DNA from: Centipeda artemidis DSM 19719
GTDB taxonomy: Bacteria; Bacillota; Negativicutes; Selenomonadales; Selenomonadaceae
Direction: 5' to 3'
Length of the DNA stretch: 64,000 nucleotides
NCBI RefSeq assembly: GCF_000426665.1
Contig: NZ_AUFU01000001.1
Span: 248,001-312,000 of the forward strand
Position numbers and translations under genes: made by a program. Numbering within the stretch: position 1 is the stretch's first letter; each line of letters begins with the position of its first letter. Shown here piece by piece: positions 19,501 to 28,640 of this stretch. The notes below the pieces were generated by a model. The model had not been told where the DNA came from. It saw only the letters and a list, made by a program, of their open reading frames with translations, and did no database searches.

Positions 19501-20357
19501 AGCGCCTTCATGCCGATGACCGCGATGTCCATCAGCGTAGATTCACGCTTTTTTCCGTCCGTATAGAGCGCCCGGCGGTCGTCCGTATATTGCTGATAGG
19601 CTTCGAGAATGGGCAGAGAGAAAAAGCCGTTTTCGATATTCACCGCATCAATCGCCGTGGTAAATGTCGTGTGCCGGCAGTGATCCGACCAGTAGGTGTC
19701 GATGACGCGCAGCTCCGCGATCGTCGGCGCATGGCGCTCTGTGTCGCGGAAATACTGCTGCACAAATTCGAGATCCGCTTCGCTCATCGCAAAGCCGCGT
19801 GCCGCATGGAATCGCTCCAGCTCAATACGCGTGAGGCGCGTAAAGTCGGTCAGTACCTCCACATCCATCGGCATCGACACCTGCGCATCGAGTGTTGCGG
19901 GGGTCGCCAGTGATGCCTCACGGCTCTCCACCGTATTGATGAGATACTTTTTAATGCGCTCACAGGTTGGATCGTCTACCTTGCCGACGAGAACCACAAC
20001 ACGCGCCGTACGAACCACCGGACGCTCCCCCTGCATCACGAGCTGCACACACTCCGCCGCGGCTGCCGCCGCCGGATCGAACTGCCCCGGCAGAGGCTCA
20101 ATCGCAAAGATATGTGCATCCGAAAAATACGGAAGCGCATCCTCATACACCGTATCAACGGGCGGATCGGCAAAGACAATATTGCGCACCTGCGCAAACT
20201 CCTCTTCGCTCAGCCCTTCTATATCGTAACGCGTGATCAGGCGTACTGCACGCAGATGCGTAAGACGGAACGTCTCCACAAGGTCGGTGCACAGGCGCTG
20301 CGCCGGGATATCGAAAAATCCTTGTCGCTTTTCCACAAAGATTCGTTTGACAGACAT
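16566..20357 (-). CDS. purL: phosphoribosylformylglycinamidine synthase (single-chain PurL)
   Basis: Converts FGAR, ATP and glutamine to FGAM, the fourth step of de novo purine synthesis. The 1263-residue product is the large single-chain form: an N-terminal PurS-like part, tandem AIRS-like synthase domains (with FKNETHNHPTEIEPFGGAATCLGG and the Gly-rich loop GGRTGRDGIGGATG), and a C-terminal glutaminase. The nucleophilic cysteine is in GICNGFQ near residue 1100; the downstream His is in GRMAHAER near the end. The ATG follows GAGGGGG. It lies 71 bp after deoD on the same strand. No purine riboswitch is visible. Confidence 0.96.
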   Translation of the reverse strand: MSVKRIFVEKRQGFFDIPAQRLCTDLVETFRLTHLRAVRLITRYDIEGLSEEEFAQVRNIVFADPPVDTVYEDALPYFSDAHIFAIEPLPGQFDPAAAAAAECVQLVMQGERPVVRTARVVVLVGKVDDPTCERIKKYLINTVESREASLATPATLDAQVSMPMDVEVLTDFTRLTRIELERFHAARGFAMSEADLEFVQQYFRDTERHAPTIAELRVIDTYWSDHCRHTTFTTAIDAVNIENGFFSLPILEAYQQYTDDRRALYTDGKKRESTLMDIAVIGMKALRAERKLKDLDESEEINACSIRIKVDVDGKDEDWLLMFKNETHNHPTEIEPFGGAATCLGGAIRDPLSGRSYVYQAMRVTGAWDPRVPIEDTLQGKLPQKKITIGAAEGYSSYGNQIGLATGIVREIYHKGYLAKRMEIGAVIGAAPAAQVVRERPAPGDVIVLLGGRTGRDGIGGATGSSKQHTEASLTTSGAEVQKGNAPTERKIQRLFRNPEVSRMIKRCNDFGAGGVAVAIGELADGLMIDLDAVPKKYEGLDGTELAISESQERMAVVLAPGDVEAFLHHADAENLEATRVAVVTAEPRLVMKWRGKEIVRLARSFLATNGVRQRVRTLVETPNEKNPYLQQVPGVVRRAGRDLEKAWLSNLRDLNVCSQKGLGERFDATIGAASVLMPFGGKYQLTPAEAMVAKIPVRTGATNTASAMAFGFDPDLSTWSPFHGAVYAIVEAASKIVATGGNPQQIRLTLQEYFEHLGTDPKKWGKPFAALLGALYAQHALGMPAIGGKDSMSGTFEDLNVPPTLVAFAVAPVRADEVISPEFKFPANRVVMIPVPRDAQDLPVFPRLNKNFEKIYQLIAGQKAFSAQTVGKGGIAAALSKMCLGNNLGFKFKAFIPQDDLFKPLYGTVLLEVASTLDIPKELAGTGAVELGETRDVPSIITDLDTIVLSDVKAAYTEPLEKIFPTTVPQTVRQIDRPTYAPYTSGRPLSRAVKIARPRVLIPVFPGTNCEYDSARAWERVGAVPEILVVRNLTPQAVEETVHAIAVALRQTQILMLPGGFSGGDEPGGSGKFIAAMFRAPEIAEGVQRLLRDQDGLILGICNGFQALLKLGLLPYGKICDLDENTPTLTYNNIARHVSQTVRVRVASNLSPWLTNVNVGDAHTIAVSHGEGRFYADARTVANLRVRGQIATQYVNDQGDPTLEQPYNPNGSVNAIEGITSPDGRIYGRMAHAERIGENIGKNVVGDMNQQVFESGAAYFMR

Positions 20358-20428
20358 AGGAACCCCCTCTTCTATGAAGCTATCATCCCATGTTCTATTT
20401 TATCCGAACTGCATAAAATATGCAACCG

Positions 20429-21139
20429 CTATTCCCCGACTGCCGTCTCGAGCGCGATCCTGATCATATCCTCGAATGTCGTCTGCCGCTCCTCCGCCGT
20501 GCAGCGCTCACCCGTCACGAGATGATCGCTGACCGTAAAGAGTGCCAGCGCCCGCCGCCCGAACTTCGCTGCGAGCGTGTAGAGGGCCGCGGCCTCCATC
20601 TCGACCGCCAGAACACCGTATTTGCGCAGCTTCTCATTGTCGATCTCCTCATCGTAGAACCGATCGACCGAAATCACATTGCCGACGCGTACGGAGAGAC
20701 GCAGCTTCTTTGCATGTGCCACCGCCGCGGCAAGCAGATCATAGTCTGCGAGCGGTGCATAGTTGATGCTCCCGCCGAAGATGTTGCGGATCATCGACGA
20801 GTCCGTCGTCGCCCCCTGCGCGATGAGCACGTCGCGCAGCTTCACACGCTCGTGCATTCCGCCGCAGGTGCCGACACGAATGAGCGTCTGCACGCCGTAG
20901 TGCTCCATCAGCTCATTGACATAAATGGAGATTGACGGCATCCCCATGCCCGTCCCCTGCACAGAGACACGCATGCCGCGATATATCCCCGTATAACCGA
21001 GGATGTTGCGGATAGAGGTATACTCCTGTGCGCCCTCAAGAAAATGCTCCGCGATGAACTTCGCGCGCAGCGGATCGCCGGGCAGCAGAATGCGCTCTGC
21101 GATCTCTCCGGGGGCGGCGGCAATATGCGGTGTACTCAT
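20429..21139 (-). CDS. deoD: purine nucleoside phosphorylase DeoD
   Basis: Phosphorolysis of purine (deoxy)nucleosides to base and (deoxy)ribose-1-phosphate. The 236-residue product is the hexameric bacterial type: the phosphate-binding loop [15 protein letters not shown] (about 17-31), GTGMGMPS, the nucleoside-binding [13 protein letters not shown] and the catalytic Asp in SDHLVTGE. Placement just upstream of purL pairs salvage with de novo synthesis and suggests cotranscription. Confidence 0.95.
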   Translation of the reverse strand: MSTPHIAAAPGEIAERILLPGDPLRAKFIAEHFLEGAQEYTSIRNILGYTGIYRGMRVSVQGTGMGMPSISIYVNELMEHYGVQTLIRVGTCGGMHERVKLRDVLIAQGATTDSSMIRNIFGGSINYAPLADYDLLAAAVAHAKKLRLSVRVGNVISVDRFYDEEIDNEKLRKYGVLAVEMEAAALYTLAAKFGRRALALFTVSDHLVTGERCTAEERQTTFEDMIRIALETAVGE

Positions 21140-21201
21140 AAAAATGCTCCTTTACAATTTGGTAAATGCCATATTCCTATCAAAAGCTCTTTCACGTTCC
21201 T

Positions 21202-22191
21202 TTAGTCCTCATACCCGTGCGGATGCGCGGCGTGCCACCGCCATGCCGTGCCGATGACCTCTTCCACATCTGTGAACTGCGGCTGCCAGCCGAGCACCGT
21301 ACGCGCCTTCTCGCTCGACGCGATGAGCTGCGCCGGATCGCCCGCACGGCGCGCGCCGATCTCCACAGCGATCGTCCTCCCCGTCGCCTTTTCCGCCGCG
21401 GCGATCATCTCCTTCACCGAGAAGCCGCTGCCGCTCCCGAGGTTAAAAATGTCGCTCTCCCCGCCGCGCCGCAGATAGTCAAGCGCACGCATATGCGCAT
21501 CCGCGAGATCAACGACGTGAATGTAGTCGCGCAGACAGGTGCCGTCCGGCGTCGGATAGTCGTCGCCATAGACCGTGATATGATCGCGTCTGCCCGTCGG
21601 CACTTGCAGAATCAGCGGAATGAGATGTGTCTCCGTTTTGTGATCCTCGCCGATCGAGCCGTCCGGCAGTGCCCCCGCCGCATTGAAATAGCGCAGCGAA
21701 ACATAGCGCACGCCGCTTGCGCGGCTCACCCACTTCATCATCTTCTCCATGGTGAGCTTCGTCTCGCCGTACGCATTCGTCGGATTCGTCTCGTCGTCCT
21801 CGCGGATCGGCACGCGCTTCGGCTCGCCGTAGACCGCCGCCGTCGAAGAAAAGACGATCTTATCCACACCATGCCGCACCATCGCTTCGAGCAGCACCTG
21901 CATCCCGTAGACATTGTTGTTGAAATAGAGGAGCGGCTTCTCCATGCTCTCCCCCACCAGAGAATTTGCCGCGAAATGAATTACCGCATCGATGCTGCGC
22001 TCCGTAAAGATACGGTCAAGTGCCGCCGCATCGCGAATATCCCCCTCGCAGAACGTCGCCTGCGGATGCAGCGCGCCCCGATGTCCCGTCTGCAGATTAT
22101 CGACAATGACGACCTCTTCGCCCCTCGCAATCAATTGATGCACCGCATGAGAGCCGATGTAGCCCGCACCGCCGCAAACCAGTATAGCCAT
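21202..22191 (-). CDS. galE: UDP-glucose 4-epimerase
   Basis: Interconverts UDP-glucose and UDP-galactose, supplying sugars for surface polysaccharide or LPS. The 329-residue product has the Rossmann GGAGYIGS (about 7-14), the Ser-Thr of SSTAAVYG and the YxxxK pair in AYGETK. I choose the ATG at 22191, seven bases after AAAGGAG; the in-frame ATG two codons earlier abuts the ribosome site. It lies 62 bp upstream of deoD on the same strand with no Leloir-pathway neighbours, so a biosynthetic role is more likely than galactose use. Confidence 0.94.
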   Translation of the reverse strand: MAILVCGGAGYIGSHAVHQLIARGEEVVIVDNLQTGHRGALHPQATFCEGDIRDAAALDRIFTERSIDAVIHFAANSLVGESMEKPLLYFNNNVYGMQVLLEAMVRHGVDKIVFSSTAAVYGEPKRVPIREDDETNPTNAYGETKLTMEKMMKWVSRASGVRYVSLRYFNAAGALPDGSIGEDHKTETHLIPLILQVPTGRRDHITVYGDDYPTPDGTCLRDYIHVVDLADAHMRALDYLRRGGESDIFNLGSGSGFSVKEMIAAAEKATGRTIAVEIGARRAGDPAQLIASSEKARTVLGWQPQFTDVEEVIGTAWRWHAAHPHGYED

Positions 22192-22265
22192 GAACATGCT
22201 CCTTTCCGCTCTATTTTACAGTCCCGCAGCGAAGTTGGCAAGGCGGCACATGGAAATACGGCAAT

Positions 22266-22305
22266 AAAAAAGATGCCATATGGTCATTCCATATGACATC
22301 TATAA
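22266..22305 (-). terminator. intrinsic terminator of htpX
   Basis: AGATG-CATATGG and CCATATG-CATCT form a stem followed on the minus strand by TTTTTTATT, directly after the htpX stop codon. Confidence 0.85.
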
Positions 22306-22314
22306 GCAGGCTGC

Positions 22315-23184
22315 TCACCGAACACCCATGCGCTGCGCCTGTGCGTGGAGGCGTGCGATGCGTTCCTGCGTGTCCGGATGTGTCGAGAAGAGACTCTTGA
22401 AGGAGATGTCTCTGCCCGTGAGCGGGTTGATGATGCACATGTGCGCGGTCGCAGGAGTCGCCTCCGGAAGCGGGGCGCCGTGCATCGCATAGTATTCGAT
22501 CTTTTCAAGCGCTGAGGCGAGGTAGTTCGGGTTGCCGCAGAACTCTGCGCCCGTCTCATCCGCGCTGTATTCGCGCGAGCGTGAGATCGCCAGTTGGATT
22601 AGCGCTGCCGCGATCGGCGCGATGATCGCTGTGGCAATCAGCCCGATGATACCGCCGCGGTCGTCGTCGCTCGAGCGTCCGCCGCCGAAGATCGCCGCCC
22701 ACTGGGCAATATTTGCCGCATAGGAAATGACGGTCGCCATCGTTGCCGCAACGGTCGAGATGAGGATATCGCGATGCTTGACATGCGCCAGCTCATGCCC
22801 GAGCACGCCGGAGATCTCGTTGTAGTCGAGCGCACGCATCAGCCCCGTCGTGACGGCGACCGCCGCGTTCGACGGATTGCGCCCCGTGGCAAAAGCGTTC
22901 GGCGCGTCCTCGTTGATGATGTAGACGCGCGGCATCGGCAGCTCTGCCTGCCCCGCGAGTTTTTCGACCAGTCCGTAAAGCTCAGGTGCGCTCGACCGGT
23001 CGACCTCCTGCGCGTTATACATGCTGAGCACCATGCGGTCGGAGAACCAATACGAGAAGAAGTTCATGCCAAGCGCAATGACGAGCATGACGGTCATGCC
23101 CGTATGCCCGGCGAATATGCCGCCGAGCGCAACCATGAGCGCCATGAGCAGCGCCATGAGCATTGTTGTCTTAAGGGAGTTCAT
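22315..23184 (-). CDS. htpX: zinc metalloprotease HtpX
   Basis: Membrane-bound M48 protease that degrades misfolded inner-membrane proteins. The 289-residue product has two N-terminal helices (about 7-45), the zinc motif HELAH at 130-134 with the glutamate ligand downstream in [11 protein letters not shown], and further helices at about 145-165 and 178-195. The ATG at 23184 is chosen because it follows AAGGAGG by seven bases; an upstream in-frame ATG has no ribosome site. It is a single-gene unit with its own terminator. Confidence 0.95.
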   Translation of the reverse strand: MNSLKTTMLMALLMALMVALGGIFAGHTGMTVMLVIALGMNFFSYWFSDRMVLSMYNAQEVDRSSAPELYGLVEKLAGQAELPMPRVYIINEDAPNAFATGRNPSNAAVAVTTGLMRALDYNEISGVLGHELAHVKHRDILISTVAATMATVISYAANIAQWAAIFGGGRSSDDDRGGIIGLIATAIIAPIAAALIQLAISRSREYSADETGAEFCGNPNYLASALEKIEYYAMHGAPLPEATPATAHMCIINPLTGRDISFKSLFSTHPDTQERIARLHAQAQRMGVR

Positions 23185-23287
23185 AAAAATTCCTCCTTGA
23201 TCAATCAACTTTGTCTTTTTGACTATAATAGCGAAGGATTATGGAAATAGGCTGAAATATACCTGTGTCCACGGGAATCTTTCTACG

Positions 23288-24871
23288 TCAAACCGACTCG
23301 AAATTGACCAGTTTTGCATCAAAGATGCCGTCGAGCGCTACAACACGCGCAAGCGTCTCGTCGGGAATGTCGTGATCCACCGTGAGTACCATGATGTTCG
23401 TCCCCGCACGGTCGGACTTACCCACCTGCATGGCGGAAATGTTGACGCCTGCCTCCCCCATGATGGAGCCGATCGTGCCGATGACACCGGGGCGATTGAT
23501 GTGCGGGCAGATGAGGATGCGCGCATGCGGATCGACATCCACGCGGAAACGGTTGATGCGGACAATGCGCCCCTCCGTGCCGAAGAGGGTTCCCTGCACC
23601 TCCGTGACCTTATCCCCCGCCGCGGCGCGCACAGTGATGAGCGTGGAGAAATCGGATGCTTCCTTCTCCTTGACCTCCGTCACCTTGATGCCGCGCGACT
23701 TTGCGATGCTCGGGGCGTTGACGTAGTTGATCTCGCTCTCGAGGATGGGATTGAGCATCCCTTTGAGTATCGCCGTCGTGAGAAAGCTCGTATTGACCTC
23801 CGTGATCTCGCCGTTGTAGATGACCTCCACACGGGTCACCGCTCCCTCGGCAAGCGAGCACACCGTGCAGCCGAGCCGCTCCGCGAGCGTGATATAGGGG
23901 CGGATGACGCGCATGACTTCCTTTGAAACGGGCGCCATGTTGACCGCCGTCGTCACAGGCTCCCCGCGCAGTGCGGTACGGATGCCCTCGGCAACGTCAA
24001 CGGAGACGCCGATCTGTGCCTCAACCGTTGATGCGCCGAGATGCGGCGTGAGGACGACGCCCGGCACACCGCGCAGCGGATGATCCGCCGCCATTGGTTC
24101 CTCTTCGAATACGTCGATCGCCGCCCCGGCAACGAGCCCTTCGCGCACTGCCGCAGCGAGATCTGTCTCGTTGATGATGCCGCCGCGCGCACAGTTGACG
24201 AGACGCACCCCCTTTTTCATGCGCCGCATTTCCTTCATGGAAATCATGCCGCGCGTCTCCTTCGTGAGCGGCATATGGACAGTGATGAAGTCGGATTTTT
24301 CTACAATATCGTCGAGCGAACCGACCGTCACGCCGAGCGCCTTTGCACGCTCTTCGTTGATATAGGGATCGTAGGCGATGACGTTCATGTCAAAGGCGAG
24401 GGCGCGCTTTGCAACGCCGCTGCCGATGCGTCCCATGCCGATGACGCCGAGCGTCTTGCCGCGCAGCTCGACACCGACATACGCCTTGCGGTTCCACTCC
24501 CCCCGCTGCATGGTCTCATCCGCCGCAGGGATATTGCGCGCCATCGAGAGCATCATCGCCATCGTGTGCTCCGTCGCCGCAATCGTATTGCCGCCCGGCG
24601 AGTTGATGACGATAATGCCGCGTTCGGTCGCCGCCTTCACATCGATGTTGTCAACGCCGACACCCGCCCTGCCGATGATCTTCAGATTTTCCGCGCGCGC
24701 GATCACGTCCGCCGACACCTTTGACGCCGAACGCACCATCAGCGCGTCATAGCCGCCGATGACGTCCAGCAGCTCCTCATGCGAGAGCTTGTCGCGCACA
24801 TCGACCTCATAATCCCCGAGCAGTGCGATCCCCTCGGGTGAAATCCCGTCGGCAGCCAAAATCTTCATCAT
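23288..24871 (-). CDS. serA: D-3-phosphoglycerate dehydrogenase
   Basis: First step of serine synthesis: 3-phosphoglycerate to 3-phosphohydroxypyruvate with NAD. The product (about 527 residues) is the long form: a catalytic and Rossmann core with GMGRIGSGVAKRA near 147-159, the arginine in NCARGGI, and the His of LTPHLGAST. An intervening ASB domain (about 320-450) and a C-terminal ACT domain (about 453-527) follow and allow feedback by serine. Two tandem ATGs follow GGGAGG; 24871 or 24868 could be the start. Single gene. Confidence 0.95.
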   Translation of the reverse strand: MMKILAADGISPEGIALLGDYEVDVRDKLSHEELLDVIGGYDALMVRSASKVSADVIARAENLKIIGRAGVGVDNIDVKAATERGIIVINSPGGNTIAATEHTMAMMLSMARNIPAADETMQRGEWNRKAYVGVELRGKTLGVIGMGRIGSGVAKRALAFDMNVIAYDPYINEERAKALGVTVGSLDDIVEKSDFITVHMPLTKETRGMISMKEMRRMKKGVRLVNCARGGIINETDLAAAVREGLVAGAAIDVFEEEPMAADHPLRGVPGVVLTPHLGASTVEAQIGVSVDVAEGIRTALRGEPVTTAVNMAPVSKEVMRVIRPYITLAERLGCTVCSLAEGAVTRVEVIYNGEITEVNTSFLTTAILKGMLNPILESEINYVNAPSIAKSRGIKVTEVKEKEASDFSTLITVRAAAGDKVTEVQGTLFGTEGRIVRINRFRVDVDPHARILICPHINRPGVIGTIGSIMGEAGVNISAMQVGKSDRAGTNIMVLTVDHDIPDETLARVVALDGIFDAKLVNFESV

Positions 24872-25163
24872 CGGTTCCTCCCTGCGGCACATGACCGCAC
24901 TCTGCTGAATAACATTTCATCAATTATAGACGATAGAAGTAATTTGTCAAATTTTCATCTCTCTCCCCATTGTTGCATTTCTATTTGTTCATATACTGAT
25001 ATTTCGTAGGCTCATATGAAAAATTTATCGTAATCACACCGCGCTCTTCGCATCATCTTCTCTATGCCCGCGATAAACATCGCCATCTCCTTGAACACAA
25101 CATATGAATATATAAGGACTCTCGCATAAAAGCAAAATATTTTGATAAAATTATGCAATCCCA
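24872..25163. other. intergenic region upstream of serA and the ABC importer
   Basis: Roughly 290 bp, A/T-rich, separating the divergent serA gene and ABC operon. I see no coding frame, tRNA or recognisable riboswitch. The serA promoter must lie in the left part. Confidence 0.5.
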
Positions 25164-25193
25164 TTGACTTTTTTCTAAGAAACATTATATACT
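25164..25193 (+). promoter_or_regulatory. predicted promoter of the ABC importer operon
   Basis: TTGACT (25164-25169), an 18-bp spacer and TATACT (25188-25193) lie about 60 bp upstream of the first permease gene. Confidence 0.6.
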
Positions 25194-25254
25194 ATGTATT
25201 CATTTATCACATTTATAGGTAAAAGGATGCGAAAAGAACGCGGAGGAGGGATTT

Positions 25255-26187
25255 GTGCTGATGAAACCACTGCTGCGGAGATGCCTGCAGTTCATTCCCG
25301 TCTTTTTTGGCATCACGCTTCTCTCGTTCGTACTGCTCTACATCGCGCCGAGCGATCCCGTGAGCATACGTCTGACGGAGGACGGCACGGCGGCGAATCC
25401 GGAGGTCGTCGCGCGGATGCGGGCGGAGATGGGGCTCGACGAACCGTTCCTCGTGCAGTACGGCACATGGCTCACGCATTTCGTGCAGGGCGATATGGGC
25501 AAATCCTACATCACGGATATTCCGGTCGCAAAGACCTTCTCGTCCGCCCTCCCCTACACGCTGCGCATGGCGGGCATGGCGATGCTGCTCACGCTCCTCG
25601 TCTCTCTGCCGCTCGGCATCTCGATCGCGGCGCTCAGGGGCAGCCGCTTCGACTACGGCATACGTCTCTTGACCTTTGTCACAAACGCAATGCCGAATTT
25701 CGTTATTGCCATCGTCCTCATGTATATTTTCTCATTCAAGCTCGGCCTCATCCCGGTGCTCGCAACGACAAAGCCCATCGGGATGATCCTGCCGTCGGCG
25801 ACGCTCGCGATCGTCATGTCCTCGCGCTACATCCGCCAGATTCGCGCGGCGGCGCTCGACGAGCTGGACAAGGACTACATCGTCGGTCTGCGCGCACGCG
25901 GCATACCCGAGCGGCAGATCCTCTTCGGCAACGTGCTCAAGAACATCATGGTCATTGTGATCACGCTGACGGGCATCTCGGTCGGCTCTCTGCTCGGCGG
26001 CACAGTCATTGTAGAAACGATCTTCAACTGGCCGGGCATCGGGCATCTCATCATGACGGCGATCAGCAACCGCGACTATCCTATCGTGCAGGCAACGGTG
26101 GTATGGATGGCGCTAGCATTCTTCTTCGTGAATCTTCTCGCCGATCTCTCCTACCGCTATTTCAATCCAAAAATCAAGGATCTATAA
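25255..26187 (+). CDS. ABC importer permease, DppB/NikB type
   Basis: First membrane subunit of a family-5 (peptide/nickel) importer. The 310-residue product begins with a membrane helix (QFIPVFFGITLLSFVLLYIAP), has the family GDMGKSY loop near 82-88, and the cytoplasmic EAA-type coupling loop around DYIVGLRARGIPERQILFGNVLKN. The GTG at 25255 follows GGAGGAGGG; ATG 25261 is an alternative. It is first in a four-gene operon (permease, permease, binding protein, fused ATPase). Substrate could be nickel, a metal-metallophore complex or a peptide. Confidence 0.9.
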   Translation: MLMKPLLRRCLQFIPVFFGITLLSFVLLYIAPSDPVSIRLTEDGTAANPEVVARMRAEMGLDEPFLVQYGTWLTHFVQGDMGKSYITDIPVAKTFSSALPYTLRMAGMAMLLTLLVSLPLGISIAALRGSRFDYGIRLLTFVTNAMPNFVIAIVLMYIFSFKLGLIPVLATTKPIGMILPSATLAIVMSSRYIRQIRAAALDELDKDYIVGLRARGIPERQILFGNVLKNIMVIVITLTGISVGSLLGGTVIVETIFNWPGIGHLIMTAISNRDYPIVQATVVWMALAFFFVNLLADLSYRYFNPKIKDL

Positions 26188-26191
26188 CGCC

Positions 26192-27031
26192 ATGCGCATA
26201 TCAATGATAGAACATCTGCCGCCGGCATTTCGCATCAGCGCGCTCGTCTGTGCGCTCATCCTCTTCGCCGCGCTCTTTGCAGGGCAGCTCGTTCCCTACG
26301 ATCCATACGAGACAAATCCGCAGCTCATCCTCGCGCCGCCCTCGGGAGAGCATCTCCTCGGCACGGACAACTACGGCAGGGATATTCTCTCGCGCATCCT
26401 CGCGGGCGGGCGCACGTCGATTTTCTCGGCGCTCTTTATCGTGCTCGCCGCCTCTTCGCTCGGCAGTCTCGTCGGACTTCTCGCCGGCTACTATCGCGGG
26501 CGGGCGGACGCCCTGCTCATGCGTATCACGGACATTTTTCAGGCGTTCCCCGACATTGTGCTCGCGATTGCGGTGGCGGGCGTCCTCGGCGGCGGGCTCT
26601 TCAACGCCGTGCTCGCGCTCGTAGCAACGACGTGGACGCAGTACGCGCGCATTGCGCGCAGCGCAGCGATTGCGGCAAAGGAGGAGACGTACATCCACGC
26701 GGCGCGCCTGAGCGGATGCGGCGATATGCGCATCCTCCTCCTGCACATCCTGCCGAACATCGCGGGGACGCTCGTCGTGACCGCCGTACTCCACATCAGC
26801 ATCATCATGATGGGGCTCGCGGGGCTTTCCTACCTCGGCATCGGTGTCAAGATCCCGGCGGCGGAGTGGGGCGCGATGATCAGCGAGGGACAAAAATATC
26901 TCCAGCAGGCGCCGTGGGCGGTACTCGCCCCGAGCGCGGTGATGGTCGCCGTGATGATGGTATTTAACCTGTTCGGCGACCTGCTGCGTGATCTGCTCGA
27001 TCCCAAAATGCGTGAACGACGCGCCGGTTAA
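26192..27031 (+). CDS. ABC importer permease, DppC/NikC type
   Basis: Second membrane subunit of the importer. The 279-residue product has the DppC-family features: an N-terminal helix, the LLGTDNYGRDILSRILAGGRTS signature at about residues 50-70, and the coupling helix near HAARLSGCGDMRILLLHILPN. It starts 4 bp after the first permease gene, so translation is likely coupled. Pairs with the DppB-type subunit to form the channel. Confidence 0.9.
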   Translation: MRISMIEHLPPAFRISALVCALILFAALFAGQLVPYDPYETNPQLILAPPSGEHLLGTDNYGRDILSRILAGGRTSIFSALFIVLAASSLGSLVGLLAGYYRGRADALLMRITDIFQAFPDIVLAIAVAGVLGGGLFNAVLALVATTWTQYARIARSAAIAAKEETYIHAARLSGCGDMRILLLHILPNIAGTLVVTAVLHISIIMMGLAGLSYLGIGVKIPAAEWGAMISEGQKYLQQAPWAVLAPSAVMVAVMMVFNLFGDLLRDLLDPKMRERRAG

Positions 27032-27080
27032 GAAAAGCGGCACGTTGAATATATAGTCTCTTTATACACAGGAGGTACAC

Positions 27081-28613
27081 ATGAAATTCAATTTCCGTAA
27101 AGCGCTGTGTGCGGCTCTGATGGTCGCCCTGCCTGTCTCTCTCGCCGGCTGCGGCGGCTCAGATGCCCCGGCAGCGGGCGGAAAAAAGATCGTCCACGTC
27201 GGCGGCACCGTCGCCGTCACGAGCGGCACGATGGATCCTGCGAAGGACTGGAACGGCTGGTATGCCGTGCGCTACGGCGTCGGCGAGACACTGTTCCGTC
27301 TGGACAACGAGATGAAGGCACAGCCGTGGCTCGCGGAAAAGGCGGAGAATATCGAACCGACGGTCTGGCGCATCACGCTGAAGGATAACGTCACGTTCTC
27401 CAACGGCGAGAAGATGACCGCCGAAAAAGTCATCGAGTCCCTGAAGCGCACCACCGAAACGAACGACCGCGCGGCATGGCTGAAGGACGCCGTGTTCACG
27501 GCGGAGGGCAATGTCCTCACCATCAAGACGAAAGAGTCGTACGCTACGCTCGTCAACGATCTCTGCGATCCGTACGCCGTCATTCTCGACGTCGCGGGAA
27601 CAAAGGATTTCGACAACGCCCCCATCGGCACGGGGCCCTTTATCCTGACCGCATTTGACTCGGAGAAATCCGCCGTCATGGAAAAGAATGCAACGTACTG
27701 GGGCGGCGAGGTGAAGCTCGACGGTCTTGAGTACACGCGCATTGCGGACTTTAACACGCTCGCAACGGCGCTCCAGTCGGGCGAGATCGACGTCGCGCTC
27801 GATCTGAGCCCCGAGACGGCGGAGACGATTGCAAAGTCGGACAAGCACACGCTCGTCAAGACACCGCAGTCGCGCACCTACCAGCTCTATTTCAACCTTG
27901 AGAAGCTGACCGATCCCGCCGTGCGCGAGGCGATCATGTACGGCGTGGACAAAAAGACCATCGGCGACAACGTGCTCAAGGGCGCGATGACCGCCTCCGG
28001 CAGCGCATTCCTCGCCGCAACGCCGTTCGGTGATCCCGCGCTCAAGATCCGCGCATTTGACGCAGAGAAGGCAAAGGCTGTGCTCGCCGCGGCAGGCTAC
28101 GCGGACAGCGACGGCGACGGCATCGTCGAGAAGAACGGCAAGCCGCTGACGGTGCAGATGGGCGTCTACAAGCGTCTCTTCAACGAGAACATCACGACGG
28201 AGATGCAGGCGCAGCTCAAGAAGATCGGCATCAACGTCGAGATCGTCCCGCACGAGAAGGCAAACTATCTGAAACCCGGCGATTTCGAGATGTCCCTCTA
28301 CTCCGTCGTAACGATGCCGACGGGCGATCCGTACGCGTTCCTGCGCGATACGATGAGCGAGAAGGGCGCGGCAAACTTCAGCCGCTATCACAGCCCTGCG
28401 GTACAGGGGATGCTCGCAGAGCTCCCGAATACGTTTGACTTTGACAAGCGTGTCGCGCTCGTCAACCGTATTCAGCAGCAGGCGATCGACGACGGCGCGA
28501 TGGACTTCATCGGCTTCAACAATATGCTGACCGGCATCTCGAAGAACGTCACCGGCTTCCTGACCTCGCCGAGCGACTACTATCAGGTGTCGAAAGATCT
28601 CGACAAGAAGTAA
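27081..28613 (+). CDS. family-5 solute-binding lipoprotein (nickel/peptide type)
   Basis: Extracytoplasmic binding protein anchored as a lipoprotein: signal peptide with lipobox LAGC, cysteine at residue 24. The 510-residue product has the SBP_bac_5 fold, with the signature near VWRITLKDNVTFSNGEKMTAEKV and the hinge region APIGTGPFILTAF. The order permease-permease-binding protein-ATPase resembles nickel and nickel-metallophore systems (Nik, Cnt) as well as peptide importers. No metal-binding residues can be assigned, so the substrate stays open. RBS AGGAGG. Confidence 0.88.
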   Translation: MKFNFRKALCAALMVALPVSLAGCGGSDAPAAGGKKIVHVGGTVAVTSGTMDPAKDWNGWYAVRYGVGETLFRLDNEMKAQPWLAEKAENIEPTVWRITLKDNVTFSNGEKMTAEKVIESLKRTTETNDRAAWLKDAVFTAEGNVLTIKTKESYATLVNDLCDPYAVILDVAGTKDFDNAPIGTGPFILTAFDSEKSAVMEKNATYWGGEVKLDGLEYTRIADFNTLATALQSGEIDVALDLSPETAETIAKSDKHTLVKTPQSRTYQLYFNLEKLTDPAVREAIMYGVDKKTIGDNVLKGAMTASGSAFLAATPFGDPALKIRAFDAEKAKAVLAAAGYADSDGDGIVEKNGKPLTVQMGVYKRLFNENITTEMQAQLKKIGINVEIVPHEKANYLKPGDFEMSLYSVVTMPTGDPYAFLRDTMSEKGAANFSRYHSPAVQGMLAELPNTFDFDKRVALVNRIQQQAIDDGAMDFIGFNNMLTGISKNVTGFLTSPSDYYQVSKDLDKK

Positions 28614-28640
28614 TTTGTAAAGCATCCGGAGGAGAGTGTC